Shown: one piece after another, positions 33,604 through 42,943 of the stretch
Layout of the letters: each line of letters starts with the position of its first letter
How positions within the stretch are numbered: position 1 is the first letter of the stretch
Assembly: GCA_028288725.1 (NCBI GenBank)
Contig: JAQGIC010000058.1
Coordinates: 1 to 64,000 of the forward strand
DNA length: 64,000 nt
DNA from: Rhodospirillales bacterium
GTDB lineage: Bacteria; Pseudomonadota; Alphaproteobacteria; ATCC43930; CGMCC-115725
Reading direction: 5' to 3'
Made by a program: the position numbers and the translations under genes
Notes under the pieces: model-generated
Database searches by the model: none
The model's input: the letters and a program-made list of their open reading frames with translations, nothing else
What the model was told of the DNA's origin: nothing

Positions 33604-34565
33604 GATGCCGCATGACCTTGGACGGCGGCGACGGACTCTTCGGACGATGAGGGGGCGGGCGGCCGGCGTCGACGGAGCGCCTGATGCAATCCCGTCGGGA
33701 CCGTCCAGACCATGAAAAAGACCACCAGCTGGACCAACGTCGGCCGGCCGTAGCGGAACGCGAGCCTTAGCAGCGTCGCGAACTCACGCCGGCCGCCAAC
33801 CCTGCGGGCCTGATGCGCGATCACGGTCAGACAGAACCCGCTATAGGCGCGCTTACTGACAAGCCCGCGCATTTTGGTGATCCAGCTGATCGACCCCTGC
33901 AGCTGACCATTGGAGGAGAGCGAGGGACGAACCTCCTCGGCATAGTGGCGAACCAGGATCTCCGGGATGGTGATCAGCTCGACATTCAGGCGCTTCACCA
34001 GGTCGATGACGAACTCCCAATCCTCATGCTGGCTGTGGGTCGGGAAATCGCGCTGGTCGAACAAAGCTTTCGATAGCAGCAGGGACGAGGTCTGGATGAA
34101 GCTTTGACCGCCGAAGAGCTGGCGGCGATCAAACAGCCATTCGTCGATCGACATCCTGCCGTCGAAGATTTCGCGCGGCCGGATCGACGTCCCCAGCGGT
34201 GTTATGAAAGCGCTTTGACAGGAAACCAGGACGGGGCCGGTGCGGGACAAGGCCGGCGCCAACTGGCGCTCCAGCTTGGTCGGCAGCCACTCGTCGTCGT
34301 CGTCGAGAAAGGCGATCCAGTCGCCGGTCGCCAGCCTGGCACCCACATTGCGTGCCGGCCCACTGCCGAGCGGCGTCGGGTTCACCTGGTAACGCAGTCG
34401 CGTGTCGCCGATCGATGCCAGGCGCGCCAGGGTTTCGGGATCCTCGCCGTCGATGACGACGATCACCTCGAGATCGGCGACGGTCTGCTCGAGGACGGTC
34501 GCAACCGCGCGGGCCAGCAAGTCCGGCCTGCGCCGGGTTGGTATCACCACCGATACGAGAGGCAT
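33600..34565 (-). CDS. glycosyltransferase family 2
   Basis: A 321-residue GT-A fold transferase. The N terminus has the GT2 start VSVVIPTRRRPDLLARAV, then VIDGEDPETL, GPARNVGARLATGDWIAFLDDDDEW with the DDD metal/nucleotide-sugar site, and SQHEDWEFVIDLV as the probable catalytic-base region. A hydrophobic C-terminal stretch (LVQLVVFFMVWTVPTGL) suggests membrane association. ATG 34565 with GGGGAAA is preferred over an upstream TTG. It forms a two-gene unit with the ligase and is divergent from the Wzz gene. Confidence 0.93.
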   Translation of the reverse strand: MPLVSVVIPTRRRPDLLARAVATVLEQTVADLEVIVVIDGEDPETLARLASIGDTRLRYQVNPTPLGSGPARNVGARLATGDWIAFLDDDDEWLPTKLERQLAPALSRTGPVLVSCQSAFITPLGTSIRPREIFDGRMSIDEWLFDRRQLFGGQSFIQTSSLLLSKALFDQRDFPTHSQHEDWEFVIDLVKRLNVELITIPEILVRHYAEEVRPSLSSNGQLQGSISWITKMRGLVSKRAYSGFCLTVIAHQARRVGGRREFATLLRLAFRYGRPTLVQLVVFFMVWTVPTGLHQALRRRRPPAPSSSEESVAAVQGHAAS

Positions 34566-34679
34566 AGGTTTCCCCACCCACAATAACGCCGTCTTCAGGC
34601 GTCCCGAATAGCCGGTTCGATTTACTGCTCAGGCCTGGAACCAAAGAGTTTTATTCGCCGTTACAGTTTCCAGATCGAC

Positions 34680-34708
34680 CCTTGCAAGGTCGTTCAATTC
34701 CATGAACG
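34680..34708. promoter_or_regulatory. two adjacent short palindromes between divergent GT2 and Wzz genes
   Basis: CCTTGCAAGG (34680-34689) is a perfect palindrome, followed directly by CGTTCA-N6-TGAACG (34691-34708). They sit 50-75 bases upstream of the Wzz start. Possible regulator sites. Confidence 0.35.
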
Positions 34709-34755
34709 CGATCTGCGCCAAACCGTTCATCGGCCACGGCGTTGGAGTAAGGCAA

Positions 34756-36183
34756 ATGACGGCACGCGAAATCCTTGCTTTGCTGTTCCGCCACCGCCGA
34801 TGGCTCGCGGTCTGCCTGTTTCTGCCGTTGATACTGGCAGGTATCGCCTATTCGATCGCGTCGCCGCGCTATACCGCGACCACGCGGCTTCTGCTGGCGT
34901 CGAACCATGATCAGGGTTCCCGCGCCAGCCTGAGCGCGACGACCTCTTCGGACACGCAGACCACGAAGCAGGAAGTCATCAATTCCGAGCTCGAGATTTT
35001 GACCGGCGGCGATCTCGAGACCGCCGCGGTGAAGAAGTTCGGCCTCGATCGGCTGTTCCCCGGACAGAATTTCACCGGCGCCGACGGGTCGGTCCAATGG
35101 GACAGGGCACGTCGCGCGTTCGATCATTCCTTGAGCGCCAAGGTGATCAAGAACTCGGAAGTGATCGAGGTTTCCTACGAGGCGCTGAATGCGGCGCTCG
35201 CTCAGGAAGTACTCGACTGGTACATCACCGCGTATCAGCAGAAGCATGTCGAGGTTTTCGCCGTCCCGATGGCGGCGTTCCTGAATCAGGAACTCGAGGG
35301 CCTCGATAACCATCTGGGAAGCGTGGAAAAGCAGATTGCCGACTATCGCGTCGCGCATTCGCTTTATGGCGCCAACGACGACCGTAAGCAGCTGCTCGAT
35401 CGTCGCAGCACGCTTGCAACTGCCGCCGCCCAGGTGCGCAGCCACGCGGTCGAATTGCAGGCGCGTCTCGTCGAACTGAAGGCCGCGGTGGCCACCACGC
35501 CCCAGACGACCAAGACCTATGCGGAAAGCGAACAGTCGGATGCGCTGACCAAGGCGCAAAGCCAGCTGCTCGATCTTCAGGTTCAGGAAAGACAACTGAG
35601 CGAGCGCTATAAGGACGACAGCGTGCCGGTTCAGACCGTCAAGTCCCAGATCGCGACCGTCCAGAAATTTCTGAGCGGCCAGCAGTCGCAATTCGTCGGG
35701 CGGGTGCGAACCGGCCGCAACCCGCTCTATGACGAGCTGCTGACGGAGCTCGCCCGCGCCCAGGTGGAACTGGGACCGGCTCAGGCACGGGCGGCGGAGC
35801 TGGACGACGAAGTGGCCAAGATCGATCAGCAGCTCGACGGAATGGAGCAGGCGCAGGTTCATATCGACAAGTTGAGCCGGGATCGCGACACCACGGCATC
35901 GAGCCTGAAGCTCTACCGCGAGCGCCAGCAGCAAGCCCAGCTGCAGGAGGCGATGGATCAACAGCGCATCGTCAATATCCGGCAGATCGAATCCGCGACG
36001 ACGGCCCAGAGCGGTCCGAAATTGCCGGTTTTTATCGGTGTGGGCCTCGCCTTCGGTTTATTTGCCGCTGCCGCGACTCTGGCGCTCATTTTCGGCATGG
36101 GCAGCACGCATCTTGTTCCGGAAAGCCTGGAGCGGGCTGCGAAGCTCCCGGTGTTCGTAAGTCTGCCCTATCGGCAGATCTGA
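34756..36183 (+). CDS. exopolysaccharide chain-length/transport protein (Wzz/GumC type)
   Basis: A 475-residue polysaccharide co-polymerase. It has a membrane segment near the N terminus (WLAVCLFLPLILAGIAYSIA), a Wzz domain directly after it (PRYTATTRLLLASNHDQ, then QEVINSELEILTGGDL), a long coiled coil (about 190-400, rich in QLLDLQVQERQLSERY heptads) and a C-terminal membrane segment (FIGVGLAFGLFAAAATLALIFG). It lacks the fused BY-kinase domain of some GumC/Wzc proteins; a separate CpsD-like gene is at 42092. ATG at 34756 is supported by GGAG at 34744. It pairs with the Wza-like gene 138 bases downstream. Confidence 0.9.
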   Translation: MTAREILALLFRHRRWLAVCLFLPLILAGIAYSIASPRYTATTRLLLASNHDQGSRASLSATTSSDTQTTKQEVINSELEILTGGDLETAAVKKFGLDRLFPGQNFTGADGSVQWDRARRAFDHSLSAKVIKNSEVIEVSYEALNAALAQEVLDWYITAYQQKHVEVFAVPMAAFLNQELEGLDNHLGSVEKQIADYRVAHSLYGANDDRKQLLDRRSTLATAAAQVRSHAVELQARLVELKAAVATTPQTTKTYAESEQSDALTKAQSQLLDLQVQERQLSERYKDDSVPVQTVKSQIATVQKFLSGQQSQFVGRVRTGRNPLYDELLTELARAQVELGPAQARAAELDDEVAKIDQQLDGMEQAQVHIDKLSRDRDTTASSLKLYRERQQQAQLQEAMDQQRIVNIRQIESATTAQSGPKLPVFIGVGLAFGLFAAAATLALIFGMGSTHLVPESLERAAKLPVFVSLPYRQI

Positions 36184-36320
36184 TTGCTGCTCGCTGCTTT
36201 TCGTTGAGGGGCGTGGGCGATATCGGCGGCGATGCCGGAGATATCGCCCGCATCCCAAATCAGCGCGGCCGGCTTTGCTGTGCCTGTGACTTCCACCTTG
36301 AAGGATCGGGAAAACCGACG

Positions 36321-37055
36321 ATGAAAGCCCTTGAACCAAGAACCGTCAGAAGCTTCTTCGGGACCGTGGCGGCGCTGACGGCGGTTGCCATCCCGTTGGC
36401 CGGCTGCGAGCCCAACCTCGGTGTGCCACCGACCGATCTCGCAAAGACGAGCGCGGTCCAGCCGACCACGGCACCGCAGGCCTACCTGCTCCAGCCCGGC
36501 GACAATATCGAAGTGAAATTCGCCTATGTCGCCGATTTGAATCAGGCGCAGATCATCCGTCCGGACGGAAAGATCTCGTTGCCGCTGGTCCATGACGTGC
36601 AGGCGGCCGGCATGACGCCCGGCGAGTTGCAGGATGCCCTGCTGGAGAAATACCAGGCAACGGCGCTGAAATCGCCCGAGCTCGTCGTGATCGTAAGGGA
36701 GTTCAACTCGAACAAGATCTATATCGGCGGCGAGGTCGGTCTGCCCGGCGCCCAGCCGCTGCTGACGCCGACGACGGTGCTGCAGGCCATTCTTCAGGCC
36801 AACGGCTTCAAGAACACGGCCCGCGCCAACGAAGTGCTTATCATCCGGCAGCGCGCCGGCGGTGGCTACGACTGGCAGGTTCTCAACCTTGAAAAGGCGC
36901 TGTCGGGCGAGAATTTCGCGGCGAATATTCCGCTCGCCCCGCGCGACGTGATCTACGTGCCCCGCAGCGACATCGCCAACGTCGACCTGTTCGTCGATCA
37001 ATACATGCGTCAGATTCTCCCGATCGCGCCCGGCATCAGTCTCCCCGCCGCCTGA
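36321..37055 (+). CDS. polysaccharide export lipoprotein (Wza/GumB type)
   Basis: A 244-residue outer-membrane export protein. The N terminus is a lipoprotein signal ending in PLAGC (C28). A Poly_export domain follows (LLQPGDNIEVKFAYVADLNQ, then IRPDGKISLPLVHDVQAAGMTPGEL), and one SLBB domain (IYIGGEVGLPGAQPL... TVLQAILQANGFKNTA). It ends with DVIYVPRS and a short helix. It would form the secretion channel together with the Wzz protein encoded just upstream. ATG 36321 is chosen because it starts the signal; the frame is open 39 codons further without reason. Confidence 0.93.
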   Translation: MKALEPRTVRSFFGTVAALTAVAIPLAGCEPNLGVPPTDLAKTSAVQPTTAPQAYLLQPGDNIEVKFAYVADLNQAQIIRPDGKISLPLVHDVQAAGMTPGELQDALLEKYQATALKSPELVVIVREFNSNKIYIGGEVGLPGAQPLLTPTTVLQAILQANGFKNTARANEVLIIRQRAGGGYDWQVLNLEKALSGENFAANIPLAPRDVIYVPRSDIANVDLFVDQYMRQILPIAPGISLPAA

Positions 37056-37056
37056 A

Positions 37057-38214
37057 ATGCGGTCGGCCATGACCGAATTCTCTCCGGATTCCGGGGCGAG
37101 ACTGCCCCGGATTCTCATCGTCACCGCCGGAGGGCTCGAACACGGCGGCGGTATCGGCCGGATGGTCGGCTATCTGGCGGACGAATGGGGGCGAGATCCC
37201 GCAGGGCCCGAGTTCGACATCCTGGATCCGCGAGGACCGGGCGCGTTGAGACTCTGGCCAAGGCGGCTTCTGTCGACGCTGTGGGCAATCCAGTCCCATG
37301 CGCCCCAGATGCCGCTTGTCTATATTCACGTCGCGGGCCGGGGCAGCACCCTGCGCAAGTTTCTGGTGGCCGCCTTCTGTCGGCTCCGCGACATGCCGAT
37401 GGTCCTCCATCTGCACGACTATGACTATGAGCGGTTCTGCCGTTCCCTGCCGGCGCCGCTTCTGGCTGCCGTGCGGTGGATGTTCCGGGCCGCCGACCAG
37501 GTTATCGTTCTGGGCGAGAATGCCAGGGCGACCGTCACCGATCTGCTCGGCGTTCCGGCCGAACGGGTCTCGGTGCTGCCGAATGCGGTCCCTGAACCGC
37601 CATCGCCGCCGGCGCGCGCCTTGTCGCCGGTCCATATCCTGTTCCTCGGCCAGTTGAGCGAAAGAAAGGGCGTCCATGACCTGATCAACGCTCTCGATCA
37701 ACCGACGATGCGCGGCCTGTCCTGGCGCGCGACGATTGCCGGTGGCGGTCCGCATCAGGCGATCTTCGAGCGCCAGCTCGCCGCGACCGCCATTGCCGGA
37801 CGGGTCTCAATGCCCGGGTGGGTCGACCGGCCGGCGATCGTCGATCTGTTGAACGGCGCCGATATCCTGGTCTTGCCGTCCTATGCCGAAGGGATGGCCA
37901 TGTCCGTCCTCGAGGGGATGGCGCATGGGCTTTGCATCGTCTGTACCGCCGTCGGTGCTTTGGGCGAGGTCATCGAGGCCGACAGGTCCGGCCTTCTGGT
38001 GGAACCGGGCTCGGTCCAGCAGCTGTCGGACGCGCTGGCTCGGGCAGTGGCGGACGAGGGGTTGCGGGGGCGCCTTGGTACGGGCGCCCGGGAGCGCTTC
38101 CGGTCCGGCTTCGATGCCCGCCGCTATCCTGCCCGCCTCGCCCCGATGCTGATGATGGCGCTTCGACATTATGCGGGCAAAAGGCCCCAGCCCAAACTCG
38201 CCGTCAGACACTAG
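37057..38214 (+). CDS. glycosyltransferase family 4
   Basis: A 385-residue GT-B fold transferase. The N-terminal domain has LIVTAGGLEHGGGIGRMV. The C-terminal domain begins VHILFLGQLSERKGVHDLINAL and contains VSMPGWVDRP and LPSYAEGMAMSVLEGMAHGLCIVCTAVGALGEVI, the GT4 E-x7-E motif (E-G-M-A-M-S-V-L-E). It starts one base after the Wza stop, so the three genes 34756-38214 are an operon. A second ATG lies 12 bases downstream. The 3' end overlaps the convergent flippase gene by 11 bases. Confidence 0.94.
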   Translation: MRSAMTEFSPDSGARLPRILIVTAGGLEHGGGIGRMVGYLADEWGRDPAGPEFDILDPRGPGALRLWPRRLLSTLWAIQSHAPQMPLVYIHVAGRGSTLRKFLVAAFCRLRDMPMVLHLHDYDYERFCRSLPAPLLAAVRWMFRAADQVIVLGENARATVTDLLGVPAERVSVLPNAVPEPPSPPARALSPVHILFLGQLSERKGVHDLINALDQPTMRGLSWRATIAGGGPHQAIFERQLAATAIAGRVSMPGWVDRPAIVDLLNGADILVLPSYAEGMAMSVLEGMAHGLCIVCTAVGALGEVIEADRSGLLVEPGSVQQLSDALARAVADEGLRGRLGTGARERFRSGFDARRYPARLAPMLMMALRHYAGKRPQPKLAVRH

Positions 38215-39649
38215 CGGGCCGCTTGCGCAACCCGAACGGTAGCCGGGCCATGATCCGGCGGGCTTCGTTCGGCGCGAATATGCCGACAAGCGCCGCGTAG
38301 ATGATCGTCCCGACGATGATGAGGCCCAGGAGCGCGATCGGGGCGCCCACCGTCCGGACCAGCAGCGGGCTCAGCGCCACGACCGCGGCCGCCATTGCCA
38401 GTGCAAAGCCGAAAAGGGACCCGGTCGCGGCGGCCACCAAGCGCATCGGAATACCGCACGTGCGCGAGACGATCAGCGCGGGATAAGGCATCAGAACGAA
38501 CAATCTCAACACCATGACGCCGCACACCGCGTTCAGGCCGAAAGGCACGGCGACCAGCACGCACAGCGCGTTCGTGACGCTCTGAACCACGGAAATTCGC
38601 GCTTCTTCCCGGGGAAAATTCAGCGCCAGAAGAACGGCGCTCGACGCGTAGAAGACCACTTGCGGCGGGACGGTCAAAAACATCAGTTGCGACGCATGGA
38701 TACCCGCCTGCCACCGGTCGTCCAGCCAAACCGAGATCAGCAGGGGGATCGTGGCCGCAGCCCCGAGGCTCATGGGAAATCCGATGAGCGCGACATCCTT
38801 CAGCAAGCGATAGAACGCGCTGGAAAGCGCCTTCTCGCCATAGCGATACCGTCGAAGATCGATGCGCGCGACGATCACTCGCGGCGAGATCACCACCTGG
38901 GCCAGCGTTTCCGGAAAACGGGTCGCAAGCGTGAAGAGCCCGAGATCGACCGGGCCCAGGAAATACCCGATGATGACCCGCGGCAGCTGTGCGCTCAGGA
39001 ACACCATGCTTCGAGACACGAATACATGGGCCGCATAGACCCGCAGATCCTCATAGTGGGGCCTCGACCAACCGAGACCCGCGCCGGCCTCCGGCCCCGC
39101 CGTGACCCAGAGGATCACGACCTCCGCGATGCGCTGAAGCAGGATTTGGGCGACAAGCGACCAGACGCCGCCGCCTGCGAGCGCCAGAACGACGCCCGCG
39201 CTGCCGCCGATGGCGAGGCCGAGCGTCGATCTGATGGCGAGAGGGCGGAAGTCCATCCGTCGTTTCAGGACGGCGATCGGCGCCGAGGTAAGGGCAGAGA
39301 TCGCCGGCAGGATGGACAGGACCTGGAACAGCGGCGTCAACTCCGCGTCTGCGAACAGCAGGCCGAACAGCGGCGCCAGCAGGAACACGCCGAGGCCGGT
39401 TGCCAGCGAGATCACGAGATTGCAGCTTGTCGCCGTCTTCAGATGCTTGGGCTCGAGCGGGTCCATGCCCATCAGCGCCTCTGCCGCCGCTTCGACGGTA
39501 ACGAACTCGCAATAGCCGATGAACACCATGACGATGGCGAACAGGCCATAGGGGCGGGGACCTAGAATCGGCGCAAGGATGGCGAACAGCACCAGCCATA
39601 CGACTTGCTGTGAGAGTTTTTCGACCGTAACCCAAAGGCTTGGCGACAT
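38204..39649 (-). CDS. lipopolysaccharide/oligosaccharide flippase (Wzx, PST family)
   Basis: A 481-residue MATE-like transporter with 12-14 membrane segments. The order of loops and VVWLVLFAILAPILGPRPYGLFAIVMVFIGY at the N terminus match Polysacc_synt-type Wzx proteins, as does LGPVDLGLFTLATRFPETLAQVVISPRVIVARID in the middle. It would flip the lipid-linked repeat unit across the inner membrane before polymerisation. It follows the WecB/TagA-type gene on the same strand after 64 bases. Confidence 0.92.
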   Translation of the reverse strand: MSPSLWVTVEKLSQQVVWLVLFAILAPILGPRPYGLFAIVMVFIGYCEFVTVEAAAEALMGMDPLEPKHLKTATSCNLVISLATGLGVFLLAPLFGLLFADAELTPLFQVLSILPAISALTSAPIAVLKRRMDFRPLAIRSTLGLAIGGSAGVVLALAGGGVWSLVAQILLQRIAEVVILWVTAGPEAGAGLGWSRPHYEDLRVYAAHVFVSRSMVFLSAQLPRVIIGYFLGPVDLGLFTLATRFPETLAQVVISPRVIVARIDLRRYRYGEKALSSAFYRLLKDVALIGFPMSLGAAATIPLLISVWLDDRWQAGIHASQLMFLTVPPQVVFYASSAVLLALNFPREEARISVVQSVTNALCVLVAVPFGLNAVCGVMVLRLFVLMPYPALIVSRTCGIPMRLVAAATGSLFGFALAMAAAVVALSPLLVRTVGAPIALLGLIIVGTIIYAALVGIFAPNEARRIMARLPFGLRKRPASV

Positions 39650-39713
39650 CAGCTTTCGCCCATAGTGAAAATTCTGTGAAAAAGACTTTGCCGGGACGGC
39701 GCAGTGGCGATCG

Positions 39714-40532
39714 TCAGTCGATCGGAAATTTCTCCAGCCCGAGCTTCTGCCGGGCGATCAGATAGAGAAATTGCGGAATGACCCGGCGATATCGCGGCCA
39801 GAGCCGCCTCGGCTCGGTCGCGAGCCTGAACAGCCATTCGAAGCCCGATCGTTGGATGAGCTTGGGGGCCTGCGGCTTGTTGCCCGAATGGAAATCGAAA
39901 GCGGCGCCGATGCCCAGCAGGATTGCCGCATCCAGGTTGGGACGGAACTTGGCCATCCAATATTCCTGCTTCGGCGTGCTGAGGCCGACCCAGACAAAAT
40001 CCGGACGGGCCTCGTTGATGATGCGGGCGACCTCCGCGTCTTCCTCTAGCGTTGTCGGCCTGAACGGCGGCATGTGGCTTCCGGCGATCTGCAAGCCTGG
40101 AAAGCGGCGGGCCATCCGGCGCTCCAGTTCCTCGGCCACGCCGGGGCCGCCACCGAGAAAAAAGTGCCGGTAGCCCCGTGCGACGGAGAAGGCGCAAGCC
40201 TCCATCAGAAGATCCGGACCATAGACGCGATCGACCTCGCCGACCCGCGCGAGCTGCGCCAGCCTGACCAACGGCATCCCGTCGGGGGTCACCATGCCCG
40301 CACCATTGTGGATGCGTCGAAATTCCTCGCTCCATCGGCTCTGCATGATGGCATGGACGTCGGCGACGCAGACATATTGTCGGGCACCGGTCGTGATCCA
40401 TTGTTCGAACTGGCGGAGGGCGCGCGGAATTGTGATGGCGCTGACGCCGACGCCCAGAATGTTTGCCCGGTCCGTCCAACGGTCGGCCGAACGGGCCCGG
40501 TCCGCTAGGGCTGAGTGAATGACTGTGTCCAT
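39714..40532 (-). CDS. WecB/TagA/CpsF family glycosyltransferase
   Basis: A 272-residue GT26-type transferase. Typical motifs are MPLVRLAQLARVGEVDRVYGPDLL, FFLGGGPGVAEELERRM, LQIAGSHMPPFRP, PDFVWVGLSTPKQEYWM and GIGAAFDFHSGNKPQAP. These enzymes add N-acetylmannosamine(uronate) or glucuronate-type sugars to lipid-linked acceptors. ATG 40532 is preferred; an upstream TTG keeps the frame open but lacks a ribosome site. It lies 41 bases downstream of the LysM-ATPase gene. Confidence 0.93.
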   Translation of the reverse strand: MDTVIHSALADRARSADRWTDRANILGVGVSAITIPRALRQFEQWITTGARQYVCVADVHAIMQSRWSEEFRRIHNGAGMVTPDGMPLVRLAQLARVGEVDRVYGPDLLMEACAFSVARGYRHFFLGGGPGVAEELERRMARRFPGLQIAGSHMPPFRPTTLEEDAEVARIINEARPDFVWVGLSTPKQEYWMAKFRPNLDAAILLGIGAAFDFHSGNKPQAPKLIQRSGFEWLFRLATEPRRLWPRYRRVIPQFLYLIARQKLGLEKFPID

Positions 40533-40573
40533 GCTCGGGTCCCAAGGTTGCAGGTTCGTCGGAGGCGGCAAGC

Positions 40574-42034
40574 TCAGCTATTGGTAGGCGAGGGAAGAAT
40601 GATCGTCGTTCCCCAAAGCAGCCGAATGTCGCTGATGATGCGATTTCGGCTCATTACCTTGGAAATCATCGAAGGTGCGATCTCGGGGCCGTAGGCCTGC
40701 AGGCAGATTTTCCAGAGCGTGTCGCCCGGCACGACCGTGTAGGGGGTGTCATGCGGGACGCCGCCTTTGAGGCTCGCCGAAAGCGTCGCCAGGTCCGGGG
40801 ATGCCGCAGCGGGAACCACGGTGGGTGGTGGAGGAACGGGGGTAGCCTGCACGACGGCCGGCGGTGGCGACGGAGCGACCACGCGTATCGCCGCTGCCGG
40901 TGACGGCGTGCTGGGAGCTGTCGATTTTCCCGTCGGGCTTTCCTCGGCCGTCACGTGTTGCGGCGTCCGCGCCGGCGGGGGCTGCGGTTCGGCCTTCGGT
41001 GCCGGCGCCTGGGGGGCGGCGAGCGGCGCTTCCGTCACGGGGCGGGCGGGCGCGGCCGGCGGCGTGGCATCAGACCGGGCATCCGGCCAGGCCATCGCCT
41101 GAATCTGCTTGAACCGCGCCGGGTTGGTTTCCCAGAACAGCGCCAGTCCCGCGCAGGCGACGAACGCGAGCACGATGCCCATGGCCATGCCCCAGGATCG
41201 CTTGGGTCGCGCCGCCGGCCGTTCTTTCACGTTGCTGGCCGCGACCCGGCGGACACGGGCCGCCGTCACCGGCTTTTCGTTCGCCCCGAACGCGTCGATC
41301 AAGGCTCGATTGGCAAGGATGTTCATGCGGCGGGGCACGCCCTCCGCCAGGTCGACGATCGCGCGGAGCGTCGCGGCCGACATGATCTTTTCCGGATCGT
41401 CGGCGCCGGCGAGCGTCAGCCGGTGCCGCATGTAGCGCAGCGATTCCTCCGGCGTCAGGTTGTCGAGCCTCGCCTTCAGCACGATACGCTGCTCAAGCTG
41501 ACGGAGATGGCCCTGGGCGAGGATCTCTTCGAGTTCCGGCTGCCCGACCAGAACGATCTGCAGGAGCTTCGCGTCGGTGGTTTCGAGATTGGTCAGGAGA
41601 CGCAGATTCTCCAGCGTATCCTCCGGCAATCGTTGCGCCTCGTCGATCACCAGGATGACCTGACGCTTCTCCTCATAGAGACGGATCAGTTCGCGTTGGA
41701 TCGCTCTCAGACGATTGAAGCTGCCAATGCCGCTTGCGAGCGTAAGGCCCAACTCGTCGGACAGAAGCTCCAGCAGGTCGTCAAAGCTGAGCAGCGGGTG
41801 AAAGACGTAGATCGGCAGCAGGCGCTGCCGGTCGAACCGGTCGAGAAACGCGCGGATGACCGTCGTCTTGCCCAGGCCGACCTCGCCGGTGAGCATGATG
41901 AAGCCCATGCGCGTGGCGACCGCATACTCGATCGACGCGATCGCTTCGCGATGCACCGGTCCGTCGAACAGGAAACTGGGGTCGGGTGACGCTTCGAACG
42001 GAAGCCGGTTCAGCCCGAAGAAGTGCGTATACAT
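40574..42034 (-). CDS. ExeA-type AAA ATPase with LysM domain
   Basis: A 486-residue protein with the family N terminus MYTHFFGLNRLPFEASPDPSF, intact Walker A GLGKTT (K56) and Walker B ILVIDEAQ (D131-E132), a LTNLETTDAKLLQIVLVGQPEL sensor region, and a GVPRRMNILANRAL motif. These features also occur in the XrtA/PEP-CTERM-associated ATPase, but no exosortase is present here. A membrane segment (about 285-303) and a proline-rich linker lead to a C-terminal LysM (YTVVPGDTLWKICLQAYG). It likely couples cytoplasmic ATP use to the peptidoglycan during polymer export. Start 42034 is supported by GGGAAGAA. Confidence 0.9.
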   Translation of the reverse strand: MYTHFFGLNRLPFEASPDPSFLFDGPVHREAIASIEYAVATRMGFIMLTGEVGLGKTTVIRAFLDRFDRQRLLPIYVFHPLLSFDDLLELLSDELGLTLASGIGSFNRLRAIQRELIRLYEEKRQVILVIDEAQRLPEDTLENLRLLTNLETTDAKLLQIVLVGQPELEEILAQGHLRQLEQRIVLKARLDNLTPEESLRYMRHRLTLAGADDPEKIMSAATLRAIVDLAEGVPRRMNILANRALIDAFGANEKPVTAARVRRVAASNVKERPAARPKRSWGMAMGIVLAFVACAGLALFWETNPARFKQIQAMAWPDARSDATPPAAPARPVTEAPLAAPQAPAPKAEPQPPPARTPQHVTAEESPTGKSTAPSTPSPAAAIRVVAPSPPPAVVQATPVPPPPTVVPAAASPDLATLSASLKGGVPHDTPYTVVPGDTLWKICLQAYGPEIAPSMISKVMSRNRIISDIRLLWGTTIILPSPTNS

Positions 42035-42091
42035 TTCTTCCCGCCTAGGCGTGTCGGGCAAGCGCTTGGGGGGCGGTCGGCAGCAGGCCGC

Positions 42092-42769
42092 TCATAGCCA
42101 TTTGTACAGGCGCTTCGGGATATATTGCCGCCGCTTGTTGAGCACGAGACCCAGTACATGGCCGCTGGCCTCGGCGATAACCGCGGTCGTTGCGTTGACG
42201 ACCTCGGATCGGGACCGTTCCGCCTCGACGACCAGGACCACGCCATCGGGAAAGCCCATGAAACCGCCCCAGCTCTGCTGTTCCAGGACCGGCGGGACAT
42301 CGATGATGACCAAGTCGAACTTCTGGGCGTTGCCGGTCAACCAGTCGCGAAACGCCATCTTGCTTCCGAACCCGGAATCGCGTCGATGCAAGTCGGCGAT
42401 ATCGACCAGGCTCAGCCCTTGCCGGCTCGTCTCGACAATGGCTCTCGACTGGGTTTCGGTCAGGCTTCCGGCGACGCGCACCGCGTCGAGATCGGCCGGA
42501 TCGCCGCAATAGAGGACGGACCTTCCTTCGGCCGCGATGTAATAGGCCAGTTCGCGGGCGACTGTGGACGTGCCCTCGCCCGAACTGGAGGATGTGACCG
42601 CCAGGGTGACCGGCTTGCGGTCATCGAACAATGGCTGCAGCCGCCCTGAAAGCGTCCGCATTTCCATGCCGAATTTGGCCGGACTCGGTTTGGAAACGCG
42701 CGGCAACGGCGCGGAGACCGGGGCCGCGTCCTGACGCCCACGCTGTAGCGCTTCGTAAACGTTGGCCAT
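42092..42769 (-). CDS. CpsD/CapB-like P-loop protein with altered Walker A
   Basis: A 225-residue member of the bacterial tyrosine (BY) kinase/ParA-like family. It carries VTSSSSGEGTSTVA where active kinases have GEGKST: Thr67 (codon ACG) replaces the Walker A lysine. The Walker A' region reads FDLVIIDVPPVLE, and the following strands resemble CpsD (GVVLVVEAERSRSEVV, HVLGLVLNKRR). The C terminus (RQYIPKRLYKWL) has only two tyrosines rather than a cluster. ATG 42769 (AGGTCGGGA upstream) fits; the frame is open further up. It precedes the LysM-ATPase gene on the same strand. It may be a regulatory pseudokinase controlling Wzz. Confidence 0.85.
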   Translation of the reverse strand: MANVYEALQRGRQDAAPVSAPLPRVSKPSPAKFGMEMRTLSGRLQPLFDDRKPVTLAVTSSSSGEGTSTVARELAYYIAAEGRSVLYCGDPADLDAVRVAGSLTETQSRAIVETSRQGLSLVDIADLHRRDSGFGSKMAFRDWLTGNAQKFDLVIIDVPPVLEQQSWGGFMGFPDGVVLVVEAERSRSEVVNATTAVIAEASGHVLGLVLNKRRQYIPKRLYKWL

Positions 42770-42817
42770 TCCCGACCTGCTTTTCAGTTGAGCGACTCTC
42801 CGCAGATGGCAAACGCA

Positions 42818-42853
42818 GGTTTCCTCAATAAGTTTCCGCGGTTTCGTCAATAA
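42818..42853. repeat. 14-base direct repeat GGTTTC[C/G]TCAATAA, 22-base period
   Basis: Copies at 42818-42831 and 42840-42853 (13 of 14 identical) between the divergent CpsD-like and acyltransferase genes. The period is two helical turns, so both copies face the same side of DNA, as expected for a regulator site. Confidence 0.5.
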
Positions 42854-42943
42854 AGCCGACAGAGGATGGTGCGATCCGCAAGAGCGGAGCGTTAGCATTC
42901 TCGCCCAGGAGCGCTGGGCTCAAAGGATGGGAAGCGTCGCCAA

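Noticed and set aside
40574-42034. Evidence for an exosortase (XrtA/PEP-CTERM) system
   Set aside because: The ATPase is similar, but no exosortase gene or PEP-CTERM tail is found in the window.
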